Shown one piece after another: positions 9,245-16,632 of a stretch of 64,000 nucleotides of DNA. Origin of the DNA: Parasutterella muris (GTDB taxonomy: Bacteria; Pseudomonadota; Gammaproteobacteria; Burkholderiales; Burkholderiaceae_F); the NCBI RefSeq assembly GCF_943193095.1, contig NZ_CALPCV010000010.1, positions 16,588 through 80,587 on the forward strand, written 5' to 3'. A program made the position numbers and the translations under genes. Below the pieces are notes generated by a model, which was given only the letters and a program-made list of their open reading frames with translations, searched no databases and was not told the DNA's origin. Numbering within the stretch: position 1 is the stretch's first letter; every line of letters begins with the position of its first letter.

Positions 9245-9805
9245 CTAGGACCTGAGGGATTTTTGAGCTAAAAACTGCTGGAAGCAGTCCCCCTTTTCTC
9301 CTAACTCCTGTCCGTAAGCAAGAATTTCCATCTGATCACGGTACACATCGATAAGCTCAAGCGGCTTCAGAACAAAGTCCGGGTTCTTCGCGCGATTGCC
9401 GTCAAATCCGGGATAAGGGAGCATGAACGTTTCGTAGATCAGGAATCCGTCTTCTTTCAAAACCTCAAAGAGGTTCTGATACAAACGACGCTCCAGATAG
9501 AAACTCACCAGAACCGCGTCAAAACTTTTCGGTTCAAAAGGCCAAGGGCTGCCCTCAAAGTCGGCCTGAACAAAAACGGCCCCGGGGATTGCTTCGATGT
9601 AGGGGCGGCAGCGCTCATCAATATCGGCGCCCACCACTTCAAAACCGCAGGAGGCCAAAAGACGCGTGTTGCGTCCGCAGCCGCAGGCCAGATCCAGAAC
9701 TCTGCCGCCTTTAGGCAGCTTCGGAATAAAACGCTTCACCCATTCGGAGGGGGCCCCCTTCAGTCCTTTGAGCAAGTGTTCGCTCGGAATATACGGCTCT
9801 TTCAT
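9245..9805 (-). CDS. Class I SAM-dependent methyltransferase
   Basis: A small Rossmann-fold methyltransferase of 186 residues. Motif I is VLDLACGCGRNTRLL (about residues 36-50), the acidic end of strand 2 is GADIDE, and motif IV is FDAVLVSFYLER. The fold resembles TehB/UbiE-type enzymes, but the substrate cannot be told from sequence. It starts 10 nt after the site-2 protease gene and has a poor ribosome site, which suggests translational coupling as the last gene of the PHP-yciO-protease run. It has no export signal. Confidence 0.8.
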   Translation of the reverse strand: MKEPYIPSEHLLKGLKGAPSEWVKRFIPKLPKGGRVLDLACGCGRNTRLLASCGFEVVGADIDERCRPYIEAIPGAVFVQADFEGSPWPFEPKSFDAVLVSFYLERRLYQNLFEVLKEDGFLIYETFMLPYPGFDGNRAKNPDFVLKPLELIDVYRDQMEILAYGQELGEKGDCFQQFLAQKSLRS

Positions 9806-9815
9806 CTTTTTTTAC

Positions 9816-10469
9816 TCACAGGAAAAGTCTGACAATGGAGCTTCCCAAGTGCATGAACGGTCTCATGAAGAAAGAAAGCGTGCCGGTAAGAATCAGCGCA
9901 AAAAGAATATACATTCCGTAGGGCTCAATTCTTGAATACTGCCAGGCCATTCCGGGAGGCAGCAGACCTGTTACGATTCGTCCGCCGTCCAGCGGAGGAA
10001 TCGGAATCAGATTCAGCGCCATCAGAACGATATTGCAGCTCACGCCGGCAAGACACATTTGCGCGAGAAAGTCGCTGTCAATGCCGGCAATAAAAAGAAT
10101 CTTCAAAATAATCGCCCAAATAACCGCCTGAACAAGATTTGCGCCGGGGCCGGCCGCCGCGACCCAAATCATATCGGTCTTCGGATTGCGCAGGTTGCGG
10201 AAATTGATCGGAACCGGTTTTGCCCATCCGAAAATGATGCCGCTCATGCCGGTGACCGCGCTCATGATAAGAAGCGCGCCTGGAACCAGAATGGTGCCGA
10301 CCGGATCGATGTGTTTAATCGGATTGAGCGTCAGACGCCCGAGCATATAGGCAGTTGGGTCTCCGCACATCCTGGCGACATAGCCGTGCGCCGTCTCGTG
10401 GATGGTGATCGCAAAGATCAGAGGAATCGCGTACACCGTGATCGTCTGAATGATTGAAGCAATATCCAT
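9816..10469 (-). CDS. Site-2 protease family membrane metallopeptidase (M50)
   Basis: A polytopic inner-membrane zinc protease of 217 residues. The HEXXH zinc motif is in the first half of helix 1 (TIHETAHGY, His24, Glu25, His28), and the second zinc ligand lies in NLIPIPPLDGGR. Four to five hydrophobic segments are visible and no PDZ domain is present, so this is the short M50B group rather than RseP. Substrates of this group are mostly unknown. The order PHP phosphoesterase, yciO, this gene recurs in betaproteobacteria. Confidence 0.87.
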   Translation of the reverse strand: MDIASIIQTITVYAIPLIFAITIHETAHGYVARMCGDPTAYMLGRLTLNPIKHIDPVGTILVPGALLIMSAVTGMSGIIFGWAKPVPINFRNLRNPKTDMIWVAAAGPGANLVQAVIWAIILKILFIAGIDSDFLAQMCLAGVSCNIVLMALNLIPIPPLDGGRIVTGLLPPGMAWQYSRIEPYGMYILFALILTGTLSFFMRPFMHLGSSIVRLFL

Positions 10470-10561
10470 GTTTTTTCTTTATTCCAATAATTATTCGTAA
10501 TTTCTTACTCTAATCAATTGCGGTCCGCTCTCGGCCTTCTGTTTTGTTAGCAAATGTGCGG

Positions 10562-11185
10562 TTATAGACCGAGCGCCTTGGCGCTTCCGAGTCCCTCTCG
10601 AACGATTTCCGGAGCGTCGCCCGAAAGATCCACTACAGTCGTGTCTCCGATTGCGGAGCTTCCATCGTCAAGCACAAATGCCAGCTGATCTCCGATACGG
10701 TCCTGAATTTCCCAAGCGGAGGAAAGCGCCTCTTCTTCCCCCGGCATGATCACCGTTGTACCGATAAGCGGCTCTCCGATTTTTTCCAGCAGTGAATGAA
10801 GTACTTTATTTGATGGAACTCTGAGTCCGATTGTTTTTTTTGAAGGATGTGCGAGACGGCGAGGCACCTCGCGCGTCGCTTCCAAAATGAATGTATAAGG
10901 TCCCGGCGTCACGCTTTTTGCCATACGGTAACCGGTATTGTTGACTCTGGCGAGATGACTCATCTGAGAGAGAGATTCGCACAGAAGCGTAAAGTGTTTT
11001 TTTTCACCAAGCTGACGAATCTTTCTAATTTTATCCAGTGCTTCTTTGTCATCGAGACGACACACCAAAGAAAATCCGGTATCTGTCGGAACTGCCGCGA
11101 CCTGACCGCGGCTGAGGAGCTCCGCTGCCTGATTAATTCGGTGCGGCTGAGGACTGTCAGGCATAACCTGAAGAATATATCCCAT
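10562..11185 (-). CDS. YciO/Sua5/YrdC-family protein
   Basis: A 207-residue protein with the YrdC fold that binds ATP and RNA. Threonylcarbamoyl-AMP synthases (TsaC/Sua5), which feed the t6A modification of tRNA, share this fold. Typical elements are AAVPTDTGFSLVCRLDD near the N-terminus, KHFTLLC, and GPYTFILEA. The length without a Sua5 C-terminal domain and the GLRVPSN segment place it in the YciO branch, whose exact role is less certain than that of TsaC. AGGAG lies 6 nt before the ATG. The neighbouring PHP gene supports a YciO assignment, since yciV-yciO are neighbours in E. coli. Confidence 0.85.
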   Translation of the reverse strand: MGYILQVMPDSPQPHRINQAAELLSRGQVAAVPTDTGFSLVCRLDDKEALDKIRKIRQLGEKKHFTLLCESLSQMSHLARVNNTGYRMAKSVTPGPYTFILEATREVPRRLAHPSKKTIGLRVPSNKVLHSLLEKIGEPLIGTTVIMPGEEEALSSAWEIQDRIGDQLAFVLDDGSSAIGDTTVVDLSGDAPEIVREGLGSAKALGL

Positions 11186-11510
11186 GATTGACTCCTATTG
11201 AATTCGTTATTAATTAATCTTTGTATAAATCCCCGATCCTTCGAGGCCTGCCTGATAATTGCCCTGCCTTGTCTGCTGCCGGACAAAACGCGGGTTCATT
11301 GTAGATTTCTCATATTGCCCTGACAAGAGCGTTAGGTCCTGTTATGACGCATTGCTTTGCGGATTTCTTCAGCACATTTTCGTCGTCTAAAGTTCACAGA
11401 CAAAAAGACGAAGCCGATGAAATAGGATCAGACTTTCTGGCGCCGACTGTGCCGAGATATCTTATGTTTTTGATGCATGGACGAGTTCAGGCAGCCCTGA
11501 CCGTTCGAAG
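11186..11510. other. Intergenic stretch without a recognisable gene
   Basis: About 325 bp separate yciO from the PHP gene. A 72-codon frame on the plus strand (11344-11562) has no ribosome site and runs antisense into the end of the PHP gene, so it is not called. No clear hairpin or repeat was seen. Confidence 0.6.
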
Positions 11511-12350
11511 CTACGAGAAATGGCGCCAAACCGGATCAAGATTGGACGGGAGATCGCCCTGAAGCCCCAGCTGCGCAGGCGAACCTTCAAAATGAAAATC
11601 ACTTCCCGTGGAGACCCAGAATCCCAGCTTCTCAGCCATCTTGGCGTAAATTTCAGCCTGGCCGGGCTTATGACTTCCTGTCGTCACCTCAAAAGCTTTC
11701 CCGCCTGCGGCTGTGAACTGCGCAAACATCTCATCAAATGCCCACCTCTTGAGCGGGTAGCGTCCGGGATGCGCTAAGACAGGGATGCCGCCCGCATCCG
11801 ATATTGCTCTGACAGCCGCGGCGATCGGGGTAGTTTCTCTCGGCACATAGGCCGGTTTGCCGGTGCCGACCCATTTGCGAAAAGCGTCCTGTCGATCTTC
11901 GGCCTTCCCGATTTTTACCAGCCAATCCGCAAAATGAGGCCGTGCGAGCAGCATGGAATTTGCCGCCTGCTCCCGAGCACCCTCCAGAGCTCCGTGCAGT
12001 CCGAGTTCTTCAAACTTCTCTGCCATTTTGAGGGCGCGATTAAAACGTTTTGCCCGAATATCTTTGAGAAGGTTCTGCAGTGCTTCATTTTTTTGGTCGA
12101 AATTCAGACCCACAATGTGGATCGGCACGTGAGCGAAATCCGTACTGACTTCACAGCCGGTCACAAAGTCCATACCAAGCTCTGAAGCCGCGTCTTTCAT
12201 TCTTTCCAAACCTGCCGTTTCGTCGTGATCGGTAAGCGAAATCAGCTCCACACCATTGTCATACGCTTTTTTAGCCAATTCCTCCGGAGTCAGTACTCCG
12301 TCAGAAAAAATCGAATGCATATGCAAATCCGCTCTCTTGTACTCTTTCAC
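11511..12350 (-). CDS. PHP-domain phosphoesterase (RNase AM / YciV family)
   Basis: A 279-residue PHP metalloenzyme. The first metal motif is DLHMHSIFSDG (His10, His12), followed by LTDHDET, a glutamate in GCEVST, PVLAHPGRYPL, and the closing GSDFHFEG. In E. coli YciV this family removes nucleotides from RNA 5' ends, trimming rRNA precursors, and also acts on pAp. The start is GTG 12350, chosen because AGAGG lies 5 nt upstream. It leads the unit PHP-yciO-site-2 protease-methyltransferase, though 325 bp separate it from yciO. Confidence 0.9.
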   Translation of the reverse strand: MKEYKRADLHMHSIFSDGVLTPEELAKKAYDNGVELISLTDHDETAGLERMKDAASELGMDFVTGCEVSTDFAHVPIHIVGLNFDQKNEALQNLLKDIRAKRFNRALKMAEKFEELGLHGALEGAREQAANSMLLARPHFADWLVKIGKAEDRQDAFRKWVGTGKPAYVPRETTPIAAAVRAISDAGGIPVLAHPGRYPLKRWAFDEMFAQFTAAGGKAFEVTTGSHKPGQAEIYAKMAEKLGFWVSTGSDFHFEGSPAQLGLQGDLPSNLDPVWRHFS

Positions 12351-12842
12351 ACTTACCTCTTTTGCTGAGCTGCCCGCGACTTCAGCGACACACCAGCCGC
12401 ACTCTTTATCAATGTATTCCGCGGCCGCTGAAGGAAGATCAGGTTAATTGAAAGACGATTCCTGCAGCTGCGCAGTTTCATATCTCATCGAACAGATTAC
12501 CGTTTTTGTCTTAAAAAACTGTCCGCTGCGCTAGATTTTTTATCAGCGGAGGGCCGCTTCTGCAAAACTGATCTGTCTCTTTGGAAAGCGAATCTTAGAT
12601 TTCCTTCCGCGATTTTGCCTCACTTAGTCTTAAGACGGATCCGACTTTACTAAGCGTGCTAAACAATCGCTTACAAACACTGCGAGCGAAGAACCTGCCT
12701 GGGATCCGCATGTTCCGCCTTCTTCGCACTATGGACACGACTGGTAAGATTGAGACCGTTTTGGACATTTTGGTTACTAAGTAATTTGAGCAGTCGATAA
12801 AATGACCGACCGGTCAGTGACTTAGTTGTAGATAAATTGAAT
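12351..12842. other. Non-coding region between the PHP gene and hslO
   Basis: This stretch of about 490 bp lies between two divergently transcribed genes, so it should hold both promoters. No open frame with a ribosome site was found. The one structured element seen is the palindrome at 12803-12816, described separately. Confidence 0.55.
12803..12816. promoter_or_regulatory. Possible operator palindrome upstream of hslO
   Basis: TGACCGACCGGTCA has 6-bp arms (TGACCG/CGGTCA) around a 2-base centre and lies 27 bp before the hslO start codon. Its size and symmetry fit a site for a TetR-type or similar dimeric repressor. No regulator gene is adjacent, so this is only a candidate. Confidence 0.35.
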
Positions 12843-13793
12843 ATGACAGAAAATAAACAAGAAAACCTTTCGAACCGCATGATTAAGTTCCTCTTTGAAG
12901 GAGCTCCGGTTCGCGGCGCCGTCGTTCAGTCCTCTGACGAATGGCAGAACATGATTCGTTTCCATAAATACCCGGAAAATGTCGCTTCGCTGCTCGGACA
13001 GTTTGCTGCCGGTGCGCTTCTTTTATCAAGCACTATCAAATTCGACGGCGCTCTGATCCTTCAGGTTAAAGGCTCCGGTCCGATTCAGCTGATCGTAGTC
13101 GAAGTCAGAACACCGCTTTCGGTCCGCACTATGGCTCAGCTTCGCGAGGGTGCAGAAATCACGCCGGATATGGACCTGCAGGCGCTGATCAATCAGGACA
13201 ACAAAGGCCAGTGCGCCATTATTCTTGATCCTAAAGGCCGCAGAGCCGGCGTCCAGCCCTATCAGGGCATCGTGCCTCTGTCCGGCGCCACCGTCGCGGA
13301 AAATCTCGAGGGCTACATGGTACGAAGCGAACAGCTCGAAACCAAACTCTGGCTTGCTGCAAACGGCCAAAAGATCGGCGGACTTCTGGTTCAGAAGATG
13401 CCGGGTACCGGCGGAACAGCCGCCGAAGCCAATGACCCTGACGCCTGGGGCAGAATCATTCAGGTCGCCAATACCGTCAAGAACGAAGAACTTCTGGAGC
13501 TGGCCGCGCCGGAACTTCTGCATCGCCTCTTCTGGCAGGAAAAAATGAAACCGATCGCCGAGGACGACGTCAGCTTCAGCTGCAACTGCTCACGCGAAAG
13601 AACTTCTTCCATGCTGCAGCAGCTCGGCTATAAAGAATGTATGGATATCATCAAAGCCGAAGGCAAGATCGATGTCACCTGCCGCTTCTGCAACCAGACA
13701 CAGACGTACACACCTGAAGAAGTTGAAGCGCTCTTTATCGAGGCCAATCCGGACGCCGGCGCCAAGGGCGCTGATCCGAAGCGTCCTCAGTAA
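12843..13793 (+). CDS. hslO: Redox-regulated chaperone Hsp33
   Basis: A 316-residue holding chaperone, activated by oxidation plus unfolding. The substrate-binding domain fills about residues 1-230. The redox switch is C-terminal, with zinc-binding cysteines in SFSCNCSRERT and VTCRFCNQ, the CXC plus CXXC pattern that forms two disulfides under oxidative stress. The start was placed at ATG 12843; an in-frame TTG two codons earlier has nothing to favour it. A strong terminator follows. A disulfide-controlled chaperone suits an anaerobe exposed to air or bleach-like oxidants. Confidence 0.95.
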   Translation: MTENKQENLSNRMIKFLFEGAPVRGAVVQSSDEWQNMIRFHKYPENVASLLGQFAAGALLLSSTIKFDGALILQVKGSGPIQLIVVEVRTPLSVRTMAQLREGAEITPDMDLQALINQDNKGQCAIILDPKGRRAGVQPYQGIVPLSGATVAENLEGYMVRSEQLETKLWLAANGQKIGGLLVQKMPGTGGTAAEANDPDAWGRIIQVANTVKNEELLELAAPELLHRLFWQEKMKPIAEDDVSFSCNCSRERTSSMLQQLGYKECMDIIKAEGKIDVTCRFCNQTQTYTPEEVEALFIEANPDAGAKGADPKRPQ

Positions 13794-13813
13794 CCGCTTC
13801 TAGGTAAATAAAT

Positions 13814-13850
13814 GCCTTCGATTCCGCAAGGACTCGAAGGCCTTTTTGTT
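13814..13850 (+). terminator. Terminator of hslO
   Basis: GCCTTCGA pairs with TCGAAGGC across a 12-base loop and is followed by CTTTTTGTTT. The convergent tetraheme cytochrome gene ends just beyond. Confidence 0.85.
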
Positions 13851-13859
13851 TATAGCGTG

Positions 13860-14264
13860 TTACTTCGGATCTTTCATATTCCACGCTTTAACGTCGTGGC
13901 ACGTCGCGCAGTCATTAACGCTTGCCCTATGCTCTCTGTGGCAGTCGGTGCAGTCCTCCGTACGGCCGAAATGATAGCTGTCGTGCGGATTCACTAAAGC
14001 GATATGCTCCTTCACTTCGCCCGTCTTAGGATTTTTCATGCGGGACGTGTAGTTAAGACGTTCCGTACTTTTCGCAAGCTGATCCTGATTGTGGCAGGTG
14101 ACGCACTGCGCGGTCGGTACCGGTGCAAACGTTCCGTTCTGATGACAGCCTGTGCATTGAATATTTCTCTGTGCATGCTTACTCATCTGCGGCATCTGAG
14201 CGGAAGCGGCAGCGGCAAAAATGAGCGAACACAGCAGGACTGAGGTTTTGAGTATTGTCTTCAT
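13860..14264 (-). CDS. Periplasmic tetraheme cytochrome c (electron donor subunit for the adjacent flavoprotein)
   Basis: A 134-residue secreted cytochrome. The start at ATG 14264 has AGGAG 7 nt upstream; a longer frame from 14327 runs back into the flavoprotein gene. A Sec signal peptide with an Ala-rich cleavage region covers residues 1-22. Four CXXCH haem sites are visible: CTGCH (37-41), CVTCH (54-58), CTDCH (105-109) and CATCH (119-123), with spare histidines for bis-His ligation. The arrangement matches the haem domain of Shewanella flavocytochrome c3, here as a separate protein. It starts 10 nt after the flavoprotein gene, so the pair is almost surely cotranscribed and works as one reductase. 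Confidence 0.92.
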   Translation of the reverse strand: MKTILKTSVLLCSLIFAAAASAQMPQMSKHAQRNIQCTGCHQNGTFAPVPTAQCVTCHNQDQLAKSTERLNYTSRMKNPKTGEVKEHIALVNPHDSYHFGRTEDCTDCHREHRASVNDCATCHDVKAWNMKDPK

Positions 14265-14274
14265 TGATTTTCTC

Positions 14275-15798
14275 CTATTGACGCTTACGCTGAGCCGCGT
14301 TTTCCGCCGCAAGCATGGCAAATACACAGCATTCGGGCATTGAGCAGGCCGTCATGCGTTCCTGTCCGTGAAGACCGCCGGAGGCCTCTCCGACGACATA
14401 AAGTCCTTCAATCGGTTTGCCGTCGGCAAGCGCGATCGCGCGGCCCCTGAGGTCCGTACGAATTCCGCCGGGCGTGTAATTTAACCGCGGATTGATGACC
14501 ATCGCATAAAGCGGACCGCTTAAGTCGAGCGTCTGCACTTTCCTTCCGGAGCGCTCCATCTGCTTATCAAAATCGGAGTCTTTGCCGGCTGCAATCAGTT
14601 TGTTGTACTTTTCAAGCTCATCAGCGACAACTTTGGGATCAGCGCCGTACGCCGCACACAAATCTTTCAGCGAATCGTACTTGTACATCGTGCCGTCAAT
14701 ACCGTTGAGGCCGTTCAGAGAACGCTGGACACGATTAAGGTTGTGGAATTTGCCGAGCGCTTTTTCGTCGTAAATAATGAAGGGCTTTTTATCGCCGTTA
14801 GTCATTCTTCTCAGAAGAACCGACTGCGCAAGCGCGTTTCTCGTGAGCCCCTCATTCAGGAACCTGCGGCTTGTCGCCGGATCGATCATAACGCCCCAGA
14901 TCATATCTTCAGTCGGCAGCGGATAAGCGAAACGGAATAAGGACAAATGTATCGGCTGAGCGCCCGCTTTCACTAAAATCTTGAGCGCGCCGGAAGTCGC
15001 GCCGGGATTTGTCGTTGTCGCCACGCCGGCAAGAAACGGAACTTCCGCAGAACGAAATGCTTTGTCTCTGGCGTAACCGCCGGTCGCGAAGATGACGCCC
15101 TGATTGGCGCGGATCTTTTTCTCCACGCCCGTACGATTGGTCAGATCGTCGCTCTCAGGCGTATCAAAGTAATAATTCTCTCTGACTTTCAGACCGACCA
15201 CCGCTTTCTTATCATCAAAGAGGACTTCATCGGCTTTGCAGTGCACTCGAACGGTCACGTTCTTAAGACCTTCCATGTACTTCCACAGCGCGTTCAGAAG
15301 ACCGGCGCCGTCGCCCTCGGAAATCAGCACGCGCGGCTGGGAGTGACCGCCGAGCTTCAGAAGCCGTCCGTCCCACTTAACGCCTCTTGCGGTCATAAAC
15401 GCTTCTGCTCTGGCGGTATTTTTCGCCATTTCCAGGGCTTTCTCATAGTCGCCCATAGAGCCGGACACTTTGTACATGTCAGAGGCAAGCTGCTCCGGAG
15501 AATCCTGGATGCCTTTGGCCTTTTGCGCGGGAGATCCGACACAGGCAAAATTCAGGCCGCTGATGCGGGAGGTACCCCCAAGACGGCTCATCTTCTCAAT
15601 CATGAGCACTTTGGCGCCCTGCTCAGCTGCGCTCAGCGCGGCCATTGTTCCGGCAATACCGCTGCCAACCACAATAATGTCGAATGTCTCGTCAAAGGAC
15701 GGTTTGTCCTGAGCCTGCGCGCCGCCTGCGGAGACCGCGGCCGCCGCGGCCGCGGCTGCCGTCTGAAGGAACTTGCGTCTGCAAAGAGATGAGGTCAT
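14275..15798 (-). CDS. Tat-exported FAD-dependent reductase of the fumarate/urocanate reductase family
   Basis: A 507-residue periplasmic flavoprotein. A twin-arginine signal (CRRKFLQT, residues 6-13) and an Ala-rich segment precede the mature protein. The FAD-binding GSGIAG lies at 45-50. Compared with Shewanella fumarate reductase from memory of its active site, the proton-donor arginine seems kept as Arg320 (NEGLTRNALA) and the second binding arginine as Arg481 (HGQERM). The usual His-His pair before the Thr-X-Gly-Gly loop is Asn440-Tyr441 (RLNYTPGG), so the substrate is probably not fumarate. It should use electrons from the downstream tetraheme cytochrome to reduce an unsaturated organic acid in anaerobic respiration. 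The two-component system upstream may control it. Confidence 0.88.
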   Translation of the reverse strand: MTSSLCRRKFLQTAAAAAAAAVSAGGAQAQDKPSFDETFDIIVVGSGIAGTMAALSAAEQGAKVLMIEKMSRLGGTSRISGLNFACVGSPAQKAKGIQDSPEQLASDMYKVSGSMGDYEKALEMAKNTARAEAFMTARGVKWDGRLLKLGGHSQPRVLISEGDGAGLLNALWKYMEGLKNVTVRVHCKADEVLFDDKKAVVGLKVRENYYFDTPESDDLTNRTGVEKKIRANQGVIFATGGYARDKAFRSAEVPFLAGVATTTNPGATSGALKILVKAGAQPIHLSLFRFAYPLPTEDMIWGVMIDPATSRRFLNEGLTRNALAQSVLLRRMTNGDKKPFIIYDEKALGKFHNLNRVQRSLNGLNGIDGTMYKYDSLKDLCAAYGADPKVVADELEKYNKLIAAGKDSDFDKQMERSGRKVQTLDLSGPLYAMVINPRLNYTPGGIRTDLRGRAIALADGKPIEGLYVVGEASGGLHGQERMTACSMPECCVFAMLAAENAAQRKRQ

Positions 15799-15900
15799 AT
15801 ATTTTTCTCCTAGTGTTGAGAAATGGTTTTATATGACCCTCAGTGTGGCGCAAAGATGTTTCCAAGCCGCCACGAATTTTTCAAAAAGATTAAAAAAACG

Positions 15901-16617
15901 CTACAAAACTTCTTCCGAAAGATCTTCAATGTAGTAGCCGATGCCGGAGTAGGATGCGATCGCCGTTCCGGCCAAGCCCGCCTCCGTCAGCTTTTTGCGA
16001 ATGCGGGAAAAAGACACGCGAAGATAATTGAGCTCGCCGATATATTCCGCGCCCCACACCTGACGAAGCAAATCCTCATGCGTGAAGATTGTTCCAGGAC
16101 GTTTATTTAAAACCAGCAGCAGACGGAATTCGGTATCCGCAAACTTAATATCAGCATCTTTGTAGCGGCACATTCTTCGATCCGGGAACATCACCAAGTC
16201 TCCGTTGTGCACAGTTTGTTCGGGTGCCTTTTCCGAATTAACGCGGCTTCTTCTCAATACCGCTTTGATACGCGCCGTCAGCTCTTCCATCGAAAACGGT
16301 TTGACGACGTAGTCATCGGCTCCGAGCTCCAAAGCCTTTGTTTTAATGCGGACTTCATCACGAGCCGATAAGAATATCGTCGGAATCGAGTACCTTTTAC
16401 GCATCTCACTAAGAAATGTCAGTCCGTCAACCTCCGGCATCATATAGTCAAGAATGATAATGTCCGGTTTGCTCTTCTCAAGCAGAAACATTGCTTCTTC
16501 GGCCGACGCAGACAGGAGAACATCAAATCCGAAACCGTCGAGTGAACGAGAGAGAAGGCGCCTGATCTTGCTTTCGTCATCAATAATCAGGACTGTCGGT
16601 CTGATGCTGTTCATCAT
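15901..16617 (-). CDS. OmpR/PhoB-family response regulator
   Basis: A 238-residue DNA-binding regulator. The receiver domain has the acidic pair Asp13-Asp14, the phosphoacceptor Asp57 (IIILDYMMPE) and Lys106 (VVKPF). A winged-helix output domain follows from about residue 140. Two adjacent ATG codons exist (16617 and 16614); the GGAG site is 3 nt from the first and 6 nt from the second, so the second may be the real start. The gene begins 15 nt after the sensor kinase gene, which makes them a clear pair. The next gene downstream on this strand is the flavoprotein reductase, about 100 bp away. Confidence 0.92.
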   Translation of the reverse strand: MMNSIRPTVLIIDDESKIRRLLSRSLDGFGFDVLLSASAEEAMFLLEKSKPDIIILDYMMPEVDGLTFLSEMRKRYSIPTIFLSARDEVRIKTKALELGADDYVVKPFSMEELTARIKAVLRRSRVNSEKAPEQTVHNGDLVMFPDRRMCRYKDADIKFADTEFRLLLVLNKRPGTIFTHEDLLRQVWGAEYIGELNYLRVSFSRIRKKLTEAGLAGTAIASYSGIGYYIEDLSEEVL

Positions 16618-16632
16618 TATCTCCGCCGGGTT

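Noticed and set aside
11344..11562. 72-codon frame between yciO and the PHP gene
   Set aside because: No ribosome site, overlaps the PHP 3' end antisense, no recognisable product.
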